Of a DNA stretch of 64,000 bases, positions 44,609 to 52,292 are shown piece after piece; within the stretch, counting starts at the first letter, position 1; every line of letters starts with the position of its first letter. Source of the DNA: Chloroflexota bacterium (GTDB lineage: Bacteria; Chloroflexota; Dehalococcoidia; Bin125); the NCBI GenBank assembly GCA_028873865.1, contig JAPPNI010000041.1, positions 59,502 through 123,501 on the forward strand, written 5' to 3'. Both the position numbers and the translations under genes were made by a program. The notes beneath the pieces are model-generated. The model was not told the origin of the DNA and ran no database searches. It was given only the letters and a program-made list of their open reading frames with translations.

Positions 44609-44676
44609 GTCGGGGGCGTGTACAGGAATCCAGACTCGATTGCAGAGTGCAATCGGGGCCGGATCTCCAGTCCAGG
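44609..44676 (+). repeat. dispersed imperfect repeat, copy 1
   Basis: Begins with GTCGGGGGCGTGTACAGGA and, 53 bp from its start, has GATCTCCAGTCCAGG. Both words recur at exactly the same spacing at 45049-45116; the bases between them have diverged. Confidence 0.8.
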
Positions 44677-45048
44677 GCTGAACTTGGAGTCCTTACCGCA
44701 CTTGAATCGCAAGCGCAGGGGCGCAAGGGCTCCTTCCCCCCGGATTGCAGTGCGATTGCACTCCGATTGCAGTTTGAGCCGCGTTGATGGCTGCTTCGTC
44801 CGGGTGCTGTCCAAGCGTTTGGACAGTTTGCGGACATTTGAAGGCATTTCAAGGGCAGTCGAGCCGCAGCCGATCAACGAGCGGCAAATCGGCGATAAGC
44901 CTGCCAGCGACGCCGAGTCCGCGGTGGCTGAGGTGCCCTCAAACATCGAGGTGGACCATGCAGGACCGTCCCCATGCCGGAGTCCGGAGGAGATCGGAGG
45001 CGAGTCTGTTGCCCAGGCGACAACACCGGGCCAGGGAGAGCTGGGCAA

Positions 45049-45116
45049 GTCGGGGGCGTGTACAGGACTCCCCGTCCTGTGGCAGTTGGCTATGCAGGCA
45101 CGATCTCCAGTCCAGG
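45049..45116 (+). repeat. dispersed imperfect repeat, copy 2
   Basis: Carries the same 19-bp and 15-bp words as 44609-44676, again 53 bp apart. The core GTGTACAGGA occurs a third time just before 48704, overlapping the ribosome binding site there. Confidence 0.8.
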
Positions 45117-45447
45117 ACTGGACGAACGCTGTTGCAGGCCAGGTGGATTTGAAGGGGCGGGGTGGAAGGGCTGGTTCCGGGCTAATGGGGCAGAACGGGC
45201 GGCAAATGGGGCAGTTGGAACATGCGGGGCGGGGTGGGGTGGCCCCCTACCGGAGCCCTGCCCCCTGTTGCCGGAGGCCCTCTGTCAACCAAGCCACACC
45301 ACCCCGGGGTGGTGGCGATGGGGACTGACGGGATTCGGAAGACGGGGCGGGCACTCCGACTCACTCCACCGCACCCCGCTGCACCTCCCCGACCACCTCA
45401 TCAACAGACCGGCTGGCTCGCATCAATGAGTAACGAAGGAGGCTGCT

Positions 45448-46583
45448 GTGGATGAACCGCAGAGCGACGCTCGAGTCACACGGGGAGAGGGATCTGACTC
45501 TGTCGCCGCCCCACCCGACAGCTGCATGGAGGCTGCTGTGGATAACTCGGGGCACGACGCGCAAGAGCCGGAGGTGGGGGACACCGACCCAAGCACAGCT
45601 CCACCCGAGCGCCTAGCAGGGGATGGTGCTGAACAAGACCAGGACCCGCTGATCGAGTTCCTCCAGCTGCTGATCAATGAACGGAACGTCACCAAGACCG
45701 CCAAACTGCTGGGCGTCGACCGCAAGACCGTCTGGCCGGCGCAGGACGCGGGCCGGCTCACGCCGAGACTCAGGGACGCCCTGGAACGGGAACGGCAGGC
45801 GGCTGAACAGGCTGCAAATCGGGAGGCGGCGGGCGGCGAACAGCTGGAACTGCAGGTGGCGGGTCTGGAGCGGCGCCCACTGGACGTGGAGGGGCAACTG
45901 GCGAGTGGTCTGAGCGGATTGCCGGAGGAACTGGCGGGCGCTCGACGCGGGCCCGCTGACGCCGTGGCTGCGCAACGCCTTGGAACGGGACCGGCGGGAT
46001 TAGGGTCGGACACCGTTTCGACTGCTTCGACTGCGCGCGGTCCCACCGCACCTACCCCCAGGCGATCACGATGGAGGCGTTGCCCGACGACGCAGAAGTG
46101 ATCGGACAGGTGATGCCCCTCCTCGGCGAGTGGCGGAGCCAACATGAGCGGTTCAAGGCGCACTGGTCCTCGGTCGAAGGGCTGGAGGCGGAGGTGCGGA
46201 TGCTCAAATTGGAGCTGCAACTGATCGAGGAACGCCGCCTCACCCTAGACCCTAGCGCCCGGCCAGCTGCCCTGGGAGTGGGACTAGCGCCGGCGGGAGG
46301 CAGCACGGCGAGAGCAGCGGCTGGGGACGGCGCGCTCCAACCTGCGACGGGCGCGGTGGCGATGGCGTATGGGCCGCGTAGTGACCCTGTGGGTCTGGAG
46401 AAGGTGACCGACGATGAGATTCCGCCAACGCAGGCGGAATGGCTCGTAATCGGGTTGAGGGTTCGGAGCCGCAGGTCACCCGGAGTATGTTGCCGAACGT
46501 TTTCGCAGCTTCGTCGCTGCGTTTATCGTTCTCGACGGAATGAAGGGCTCTTGCGTAGCTCGGTAGCTGAAAGGACTGACCCA
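45448..46583 (+). pseudogene. frameshifted HTH/coiled-coil regulator
   Basis: The first frame (45448-46101, 217 codons) has an acidic N-terminus and a FIS-like HTH (NVTKTAKLLGVDRKTVWPA), then a Glu/Arg-rich coiled coil. Its end turns into Arg/Pro/Thr-rich nonsense after about 45950. The expected C-terminus, resembling the RLLELELELVGEHGLTLPP part of the gene at 48738-49772, appears in another frame from about 46010 (EVRMLKLELQLIEERRLTLDP). At least one frameshift therefore separates HTH and C-terminal part. A 16-bp direct repeat GGAGGCTGCTGTGGAT occurs at 45438 and 45528, inside its 5' end. The second frame stays open into the DUF4238 gene without a stop. Confidence 0.55.
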
Positions 46584-47459
46584 ATGGCGATTTCGCGAAG
46601 ACATCACGAAGTTCCGCGGTGGCTTCTTCGCTGGTTCTGCTTTGACAGTGGGGAGTCTCTTTGGATGGGGTTTGTCGGGTCCGGCGAAGTGAAGGCGGTG
46701 AGAATCGGTGATGCATTCGTCCGCAAGGACGCAAACACCCGCACGGACTTTGAGGAGCAGGCCGACGGCTCAATGAAGCCGGTGAGATCGGACCGTGATG
46801 AGAATCTGCTTGCGCAGTTTGACGGTGCTGCTTCCTCTGCAGCACGTAAGTTGATAACTCTCGCGAGACAGCATCGAGATGGCGTCCAGATCGATTCTGG
46901 ACCTGCGCAGGACACACTTGAGACGTGCAAGCGGTTGATCGTCGCCCAGGCTCGGAGAACTAGGGAATCCCAGGATAGGGTGGGGTTTGGCGAGGACCAA
47001 TCTGAGATCGTCTATGAGGTGGCAGCAAAACGCGCAGTCGCTCTTGGAGAAACGATTTCCTCGCGCGCTGAGATGGTTGGAGATCCGCGATTTGCAGATT
47101 TCGTGTCCACAATCGAGCAGAATCATCGTGCGACGTTTGCGGGCGGGAGCGATCCTCTCGATATCCAGAAGGAGATTGGGTTCCTTGACCCTCTCGGCCT
47201 GCACGTTGCGGTAATCGATTCCTCCACAATGGAGTTCGTCATCGGCAGCCACGGGACGACGATTGTTCCCTCAGGACAAGGAGCAAACACGTGGCTCCCC
47301 TTGGCGCCAGATGTGGCGATCTCCTTCTCTGACAAACCACGTCACATAGGCGTCGGAATCTGCCATGACGACTTTGTCGAACGACACAATCAAGCAGTAG
47401 TCGAAAGTAGCAAGCGGATCGCCGGGCGCACGAAACAGGTGGTTGAAGACTTGTTGTAG
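46584..47459 (+). CDS. DUF4238-like protein
   Basis: A 291-residue protein whose start (MAISRRHHEVPRWLLRWF) matches the H-x-VP-x-x-x-L-x-x-F opening of DUF4238. The family has no firmly known activity and is frequent near mobile and defence genes. The rest fits: a small beta region (LWMGFVGSGEVKAVRIGDAFVRK), then a long helical part with VAQARRTRE. AAAGGA lies upstream of the ATG at 46584; the frame is open further 5' but that part belongs to the broken HTH gene. GC content is visibly lower than in the backbone, so it is likely recent cargo. Confidence 0.75.
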   Translation: MAISRRHHEVPRWLLRWFCFDSGESLWMGFVGSGEVKAVRIGDAFVRKDANTRTDFEEQADGSMKPVRSDRDENLLAQFDGAASSAARKLITLARQHRDGVQIDSGPAQDTLETCKRLIVAQARRTRESQDRVGFGEDQSEIVYEVAAKRAVALGETISSRAEMVGDPRFADFVSTIEQNHRATFAGGSDPLDIQKEIGFLDPLGLHVAVIDSSTMEFVIGSHGTTIVPSGQGANTWLPLAPDVAISFSDKPRHIGVGICHDDFVERHNQAVVESSKRIAGRTKQVVEDLL

Positions 47460-47650
47460 AGGCGAGTCACCTCCTCCACCAACGGATGAGGCCCATTGCA
47501 GTTTCGGGGATTCACAGGAGGATGCAGCAGCGGCAGGCAGCCGGAGGATGTAGGTGATTCGAAACATGTGCTTTGAATCGCCGGTCAGCCATTCTCCAGA
47601 ACTGGCTCTTGTCTCTCTTCGTTCGGCAACCGATCTCCATCTCCTCAGAG

Positions 47651-47908
47651 TCACTCGGACTGCGGCCGCAAGAGCAGCGCCAGCTGCGAGACGTCGCAGG
47701 TCTCGTACCAGAACGCCTAGCGCAGCACGCGCGTATCGCCGTAGAACGGGATCACCCGCTCCAGCGTGACCTCGTGGCCCGCGTGCCCCCAAGCGTCGAG
47801 TTCGCCGTTGGCACGCTCGGCCAGCACGGCCAGGCCGTTCTGCTCGAACTCTGCCTGTGGTTCGGCGTTAGCCAACGCCGCGCCGACTTGTGCCGCTGCA
47901 ATTGTCAT
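47651..47908 (-). pseudogene. paralogue A of WGH/FWCESC zinc-site family, in-frame TAG
   Basis: From the ATG at 47908 the frame encodes an 85-codon protein with the family motif LDAWGHAGHEVTLERV. A TAG at 47717-47719 interrupts it just before the conserved tail, which continues in the same frame as AFWYETCDVSQLALLL to a TGA at 47651. The intact paralogues at 50921 and 51349 read FWCESC there, so copy A has also lost the first Cys. Total length with readthrough equals the intact copies. The stop plus the lost Cys point to a pseudogene. Confidence 0.6.
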
Positions 47909-48703
47909 CGCATCTCCGACCGCAGAGCATAGGCGGCCCCGGTACGGACCACCGCGGGTGTCCACCTCTTCCACCTGAAGCCGCGCTCCCGCGAGATTGC
48001 CGAAACTCGACGCCCGCGCCCTGTTCGCGCCTATTGGAGCGGCGTACTACTGGAGATGGTTTCAGGCTTTGCCAGCATTTCCCGCCCAGAAACGCTGGAG
48101 GATTCGTCTCTGATCCGAGACCGGCAAGTTTGGATGAGGTCTGCTCTCCCACGTCCGGTCTCACCGAGGGACAGAAGCGCTCCCGCAGCGCGAACGAGCC
48201 AAGGGATGAGGATTGCTCTCCCCCACGCTGGTTCAGGAAGCGGAATCGACACGGGCGGACGCCGATTGGCTCCAAGGCCCCGGAACTGACACCTGACCGG
48301 ATTGCGGATGGCGCAGTTCGGTCGCTTCGTGTCCGCGCCCACGGCCCGAACCCGCAGATCGACCGCATCTACTCTCCGTCGCGTGTCGCTAGTCCGAACG
48401 TTTTCCTCTCTATCGGACCTCGCCTTCCCTGCCTCCTGCGGGTCACCTCCGGTCGCCCGCCCACAACCGCCGAAAACTTCAGCTGCGAGGCGTTACGCGC
48501 GCCACGGCACCCCGGATCAACTCTCGGTCGGCCTCCGGCGAGCCCCGAACGCTGGCATTCAGTGGCCTCGTCAACATCATTCTTCAAGTCGTCAACTTGC
48601 TCTAGGAGGTGGACGAAGCCACCCGGTCCCTTGCCTCCGCCAATGCGAGTTGTCCAGCGAGTGTCGGGCGGTTGACCCCTTACCCGTGTACAGGAGAAGG
48701 CAA
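47909..48703. other. leader region of paralogue A and flanking DNA
   Basis: About 800 bp with no gene of its own. The part 48004-48349 is an imperfect copy of 51701-52053 (listed as a repeat). The remainder (48350-48700) shows nothing I can support apart from a GTGTACAGGA word and AGGAGAAGG just before 48704. Confidence 0.5.
48004..48349 (-). repeat. long direct repeat, copy 1 (leader of paralogue A)
   Basis: Matches 51701-52053 along its length, beginning with an identical 25-bp stretch (AACTCGACGCCCGCGCCCTG plus TTCGC) and including GAGGGACA-AGCGCTC-CGCAGCGCGAAC. On the minus strand it precedes paralogue A. It holds two iteron-like words (GATGAGGTCTGCTCTCC at 48133, GATGAGGATTGCTCTCC at 48205) 72 bp apart, and hairpins GCGCT/AGCGC and CCAGC..TTTC/GAAA..GCTGG that are preserved in copy 2. 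Confidence 0.75.
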
Positions 48704-48847
48704 ATGACAAAGCCCGGACAGATGGGCGCGGCGCCTTATGTTTCGCAGGGCGAACGGGGTTCGCCGGCGGCGGCGGGGCGACTGGTTTCTGCGCGTGCTG
48801 GTTCTCACGCAGTTGGACAGCGGGAAGCGGGCGGCAGAGGGGGGTGA
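48704..48847 (+). CDS. 47-codon ORF with strong ribosome site, overlapping the HTH gene
   Basis: AGGAGAAGG precedes the ATG at 48704 by 4 bases, the best ribosome site nearby. The product (MTKPGQMGAAPYVSQGERGS...) ends at TGA 48847 in a frame different from the HTH/coiled-coil gene that overlaps it. It may be a leader peptide coupled to the downstream gene, or the true 5' end of that gene separated by a frameshift. Confidence 0.35.
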   Translation: MTKPGQMGAAPYVSQGERGSPAAAGRLVSARAGSHAVGQREAGGRGG

Positions 48848-49772
48848 CAGCGAACGAGCGGGTGAGGAAGACGTGGCCGGGGCGGGCGGGGTCGGCTCTG
48901 CCCTTGGGGGCGGGGAGGCGGCGGCGGGCGACCGGGCGGGGCAGCTGGGCGGCCTCCTACAGGACCTGCTGCGTACTCACGGGAGGCGCCGGACGGCGGA
49001 GCTGCTGGGCCTGAGTGAACGCACGCTGCAACGGGTGCGGCGCCTGCAGGGGGTGGAGCGGGTGGAGGCGGGCGAGCAACTGAGCGAGCAGTTCCTGCGC
49101 GCGCCGGAGGACTACGAGGCAAAGCAGTCGGGACCGGGGGCTCTGTCCCCGCTGTCCCCTCTGAGCCCACTGAGCATGGAGACGGCGGCGGAGCTGGCGC
49201 AACTGAGGCGGCGTCTGGATCGACTGGAGCAGGCACTGCCCGAAAACATCGGCGACCTCCCCGGGGCTGTGGAGCGGCTCGCGTCCACTGTGGAAGAACT
49301 GCAGCAGCAGGTGACGGCGCACTGTCGGGGTGGGGAGGTGGAGCGGCCGGTCGCATCGGTCGGGGCTGCCGCAGGCATCAAGACGACGGACTCCCCCCTC
49401 CGCCAGTACCCCGAGCTGGTGACCATTGAGGCGGAGCCGGGTGAGCGGCGGTTCTACGGCCAGGCGATGCCGACCGTCTCCGCCTGGCGTCGGGCGAGAG
49501 TGAGACGGGGGCAGGCCTCCAACACGCTCACCACGCTCAACAGGCTCGACACGCTCCGAGCCGACGAGCGGCTGCTGGAGCTGGAGCTCGAACTGGTCGG
49601 CGAGCACGGGCTGACCCTGCCGCCCGCCGGCCGCCCCTGGGACGGGCCCAGGCGGCAGACCGAACTGCGCGTGACGCGGGAGGCGCTCCGGCGGGTGCGG
49701 CGCGACCGGCGCCGGGCGCAGGTCGTGCACTGGATGCTGCGGCTGCTGACACTGGGGCTGTGGGGGCGGTAG
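48738..49772 (+). CDS. HTH/coiled-coil regulator-like protein, unknown role
   Basis: Up to 344 residues. A Gly/Ala/Glu-rich N-terminus leads to a FIS/HTH_8-like helix-turn-helix (RRRTAELLGLSERTLQRVRR, about 82-105), a coiled coil (about 150-195), and a C-terminal domain with RLLELELELVGEHGLTLPP, a feature shared with the frameshifted gene at 45448-46583. The 3' end (HWMLRLLTLGLWGR) is hydrophobic. The true start is uncertain: the ATG at 48738 has no clear ribosome site, while 48704 in another frame has one. It is probably a DNA-binding regulator of this element; no target is evident. Confidence 0.6.
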   Translation: MFRRANGVRRRRRGDWFLRVLVLTQLDSGKRAAEGGDSERAGEEDVAGAGGVGSALGGGEAAAGDRAGQLGGLLQDLLRTHGRRRTAELLGLSERTLQRVRRLQGVERVEAGEQLSEQFLRAPEDYEAKQSGPGALSPLSPLSPLSMETAAELAQLRRRLDRLEQALPENIGDLPGAVERLASTVEELQQQVTAHCRGGEVERPVASVGAAAGIKTTDSPLRQYPELVTIEAEPGERRFYGQAMPTVSAWRRARVRRGQASNTLTTLNRLDTLRADERLLELELELVGEHGLTLPPAGRPWDGPRRQTELRVTREALRRVRRDRRRAQVVHWMLRLLTLGLWGR

Positions 49773-49823
49773 TCGGCGGTGTAGCGTCACTGGCAAGGGG
49801 AGTCGTCAACTAGGAGAGTGGTC

Positions 49824-50057
49824 ATGCCAGAGGCGGATCGGCGTCGACGCTGGTCCAATGCGCTGGTGCTGGTCGGCGTCGCGGCGGCACTCGTCGGCTT
49901 CCTCGCCGCGTTCAGCGTCATTGGCTTCGTCATCCTGGTCCTGGTGCCGTTGGCGATCAGCGGAGCGGCAGTGCTCGTCCCTTCGCGCGGGCGCGTCGTG
50001 GCTGCCCTGTTGCTCTGGGCCTACTGGTTCTTCAGCCTCTGGGACTTGCTCACTTGA
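49824..50057 (+). CDS. small two-helix membrane protein
   Basis: A 77-residue protein with a charged N-terminus (PEADRRRRWSN) and two hydrophobic segments (about 13-45, possibly two close helices, and 55-75). It ends LWAYWFFSLWDLLT. AGGAG precedes the ATG at 49824 by 7 bases. A second small membrane protein gene follows 9 bp later. The function is unknown; small paired membrane proteins of this type in mobile elements could be toxin- or holin-like, but nothing specific shows it. Confidence 0.6.
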   Translation: MPEADRRRRWSNALVLVGVAAALVGFLAAFSVIGFVILVLVPLAISGAAVLVPSRGRVVAALLLWAYWFFSLWDLLT

Positions 50058-50066
50058 TTGGCTCGC

Positions 50067-50225
50067 ATGTCTCGCCTGTCATTCTCACGCTGTCTGTTGG
50101 GACTGGGGATCGCGCTGTTGGTCGCCGGCGTTGTGTTGCTGCCGAGCGTCGGACCGATTCTTATTCTCGTCGGCCTCGGCGCGCTGGCGACCGGCGTCGC
50201 CCTCGCCGGGCGACGCGGAACGTGA
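50067..50225 (+). CDS. 52-residue membrane protein
   Basis: Starts at ATG 50067, 9 bp after the previous small membrane protein gene, and ends TGA 50223-50225. The product has a short basic start (SRLSFSR), a first hydrophobic helix (CLLGLGIALLVAGVVLLP), a turn, a second helix (ILILVGLGALATGVALA) and a basic end (GRRGT). This regular two-helix plan and the tight spacing argue for a real gene. No family is recognised. Confidence 0.55.
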   Translation: MSRLSFSRCLLGLGIALLVAGVVLLPSVGPILILVGLGALATGVALAGRRGT

Positions 50226-50322
50226 GTGCGGTCCTATGCTGAAACAGCCCTGCGGACGCCCACGAACCCGTGGTTCAGTCACCGTCGAGCAACCGACGTT
50301 GTCGCCGAAAGGACCGACCCCC

Positions 50323-50874
50323 ATGGCCGACTCGTTCGCTGATCAACTGCGCGACCAGCTCGACGGCATCCAGGCGGAGCTCGAACGCCTCGCGACCAGG
50401 CGACGGCTGATTGAGGAGCTGCTCGGTCTGGAGTCCGCCTCCGGCGCCGCAGCGCCGGCGGCAAAGACGCGGGACGGGCGTACAGCCCGGCGGACGGCGA
50501 CGGCGGCCAAGCGTCCGCGCCTGCCGCGCGGGCTAACGACCGGCAAGATTCGCGAGTTCCTCGGAGCGCAGCGCCAACCAGTGCACGCGACCGCGATCCT
50601 CGCCTACCTGGAGCAGTAAGAGGCGACGCCGCGCTCAGCCAAGCCGATGGCCACCCTGCAGTCCGCGCTGCAGCGGCTGAAGGAACAGGGCGAGGTCGAG
50701 AACACAGGCCGCAACCATTGGCGGCTGCGTCCAGTCGAAACCGCGCAGCCTGCTCCGGCGGCTCCACCTTCTGCTGCCCCTGGGCCCTCAGCAGCGGTGC
50801 CGCGCCCCTCCGCCGGACCGCCCGCGGTCACCTCGACCACGACGTTCGGCTCGCGCTTCGGCGCTAGAGAGTGA
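50323..50874 (+). pseudogene. winged-helix-like DNA-binding gene interrupted by in-frame TAA
   Basis: The ATG at 50323 (AAAGGA upstream) begins a coiled-coil segment (DQLDGIQAELERLATRRRLIEELLGL), a basic Ala/Arg linker and the first part of a small winged helix (GKIREFLGAQRQPVHATAILAYLEQ). TAA at 50617-50619 then stops it. The same frame continues EATPRSAKPMATLQSALQRLKEQGEVENTGRNHWRLRP, which is the recognition helix and wing, to a stop at 50874. Without the TAA it would be a normal 183-residue protein. Either the gene is newly broken, or the second half restarts at ATG 50647, or the stop is read through. Confidence 0.65.
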
Positions 50875-50920
50875 TTCCGGCCTCCGCCAGCGAGCCGTCG
50901 AGCGGCGGGACGGCGCGCCG

Positions 50921-51175
50921 CTAGCGCCCGTCCGCCTCCGCCAGCCGGGCGAGCAGCCAGAGCTTGCAACTCTCGCACCAGAAGAGACAGCGCCGCTCGT
51001 CCGGCTCGGCGCCGGATTCGACCACGCGCTGCAATAGCACCAGGTGACCGGCGTGGCCCCAGGCGTTCAGGTCGGCGGCGAGGCCGCCGTGGGCGTACAC
51101 CAGCGCCGCCGGCTGGACCCATGCATCCGCTCCCAGCCGCCGCGCGGGTCCCGACTCGTGCGTGTTCAGGCTCAT
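50921..51175 (-). CDS. paralogue B of WGH/FWCESC zinc-site family
   Basis: An 84-residue protein from ATG 51175, preceded by GGATGAGG. The family pattern is ADLNAWGHAGHLVLLQRV followed after about 20 residues by CLFWCESCKLWLLARL. Two His in WGHxGH plus the Cys-x2-Cys could together form a single metal site. It has two relatives in the window: intact C at 51349-51600 and broken A at 47651-47908. No known domain is recognised. Its leader differs from the duplicated leaders of A and C. Confidence 0.65.
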   Translation of the reverse strand: MSLNTHESGPARRLGADAWVQPAALVYAHGGLAADLNAWGHAGHLVLLQRVVESGAEPDERRCLFWCESCKLWLLARLAEADGR

Positions 51176-51348
51176 CCTCATCCTCAACCTCTCCAAGCGG
51201 CACGATACCGTCCGCGGCCGCTTCGGGCTGCACCGCGGGTGTCGAAGGCGATTCATGCGATTGGCGGTCGCCCCGACTGAACCAGCGCTCTGGAGTTTGC
51301 CCCGCGCAAGGCGCGCTGCACCCCGGTCTGCGGCCGCCGCGCTCGTTC

Positions 51349-51600
51349 CTATCGGACTCGCGGTTGGTCCAGCACCAGCAGCTGGGCGACGTGGCAGCTC
51401 TCGCACCAGAACCAGCAGGTCAGGGCGCCGGAGCCGGGCGACCGCTGAACGCGCTCCAGCGTCAGTTCGTGAGCATCGTGTCCCCAGCGGCTCAGCTCGC
51501 GCTGGGCCTCGCGGGCCAAGCCCTGCGCCCGCCCCTCGGCCGCGGAGAGTTGAGGCTGCTCACGCTCAAGCGCACCGGCCAGCTGCTCGACCGTCGGCAT
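51349..51600 (-). CDS. paralogue C of WGH/FWCESC zinc-site family
   Basis: An 83-residue protein from ATG 51600, with GGGAG upstream. An N-terminal helix (VEQLAGALEREQPQLSAAEG) leads to RELSRWGHDAHELTLERV and then CWFWCESCHVAQLLVL. His residues of WGHxxH and the Cys-x2-Cys are conserved with paralogue B. The roughly 350-bp leader 5' of it (51701-52053) is duplicated before paralogue A. The family is unknown to me. Its position next to the replication module suggests a role in the mobile element. Confidence 0.65.
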   Translation of the reverse strand: MPTVEQLAGALEREQPQLSAAEGRAQGLAREAQRELSRWGHDAHELTLERVQRSPGSGALTCWFWCESCHVAQLLVLDQPRVR

Positions 51601-51700
51601 CGGTCGCTCCCGTCCGCCCTGTGCCGACGATAGCCAACGAGGATCCGGGGTCGCGCGGGGCACCGCTGTTATCCACAACACAGCCTGGGCCGCGTGGGCA

Positions 51701-52053
51701 AACTCGACGCCCGCGCCCTGTTCGCATCGCATCCAGGCGGGGTACAACTGGAAATGGTTTCCGGCTTTCGCCAGCTCTTCCTCCTGAGAAAGCTGGCGGG
51801 TTCGTCCCCGACCCGGAACCGCGCCTCGGGATCAGAGCCTTGCTCTCCTGGGGAACGGCGCCACTGAGGGACAAGCGCTCTCCGCAGCGCGAACCGGTCC
51901 AGTGATCGAGCCTTGCTCTCCGAGGACCGGATTCAAGACGCGGAACGACCCGGACGGCGGCCGCCAGCCTGAGAAGCGCCCGCCGGCCTCGGAACCGACA
52001 CCCAGCCGAACCGCAAAACGCGAGGTTCGGTTGCTTCGTACCCGCGCCCCTGG
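51701..52053 (-). repeat. long direct repeat, copy 2 (leader of paralogue C)
   Basis: Imperfect copy of 48004-48349, about 3.7 kb away. It has iteron-like words GATCAGAGCCTTGCTCTCC (51830) and GATCGAGCCTTGCTCTCC (51904), about 74 bp apart, around the hairpin GCGCT/AGCGC, and a second hairpin GCCAGCT/AGCTGGC. Base changes between copies keep the second stem paired. It lies 240 bp before the replication module, so it may be an origin, a structured leader RNA, or both. Confidence 0.75.
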
Positions 52054-52292
52054 ACTGAGCACGACGGATCGAGCGCAACCGCTCTCCGCAGCGCTTCGGC
52101 CGAACCGCCCACCCCCTCTTCACCGCACTCCGACTCCCGCCGGTCCCGGCATCCGACCGCAGGCGGAGTGCGTCGATCACCCCGTCTCATCTGCCCACCG
52201 CGAAGACCTGTGCCACCGGATGCCGGCGCCGGTCGCCAACCACCAACCTCGATCACCACACGCCCAACACCGGAACGAGAAAGGAGTTCCCG

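Larger units (their letters stand above)
44372..45447. other. intergenic region with dispersed repeats
   Basis: About 1.08 kb with no gene I can support. It contains two related segments 440 bp apart (listed separately), and runs of short G-rich words between 45180 and 45320. Frames across it are low-complexity in all readings. It separates the leftward helicase fusion from the rightward HTH relic, so it should hold their promoters. Confidence 0.5.

Noticed and set aside
44522..45328. 268-codon plus-strand frame in the gap upstream of the helicase fusion
   Set aside because: Ser/Arg/Gly-rich with no ribosome site and interrupted by dispersed repeats; no domain-like pattern.
46071..46583. Reading 46071-47459 as a single fusion of the regulator C-terminus with DUF4238
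   Set aside because: The DUF4238 domain begins exactly at ATG 46584 with its own ribosome site; the open frame before it looks like the relic of the HTH gene.
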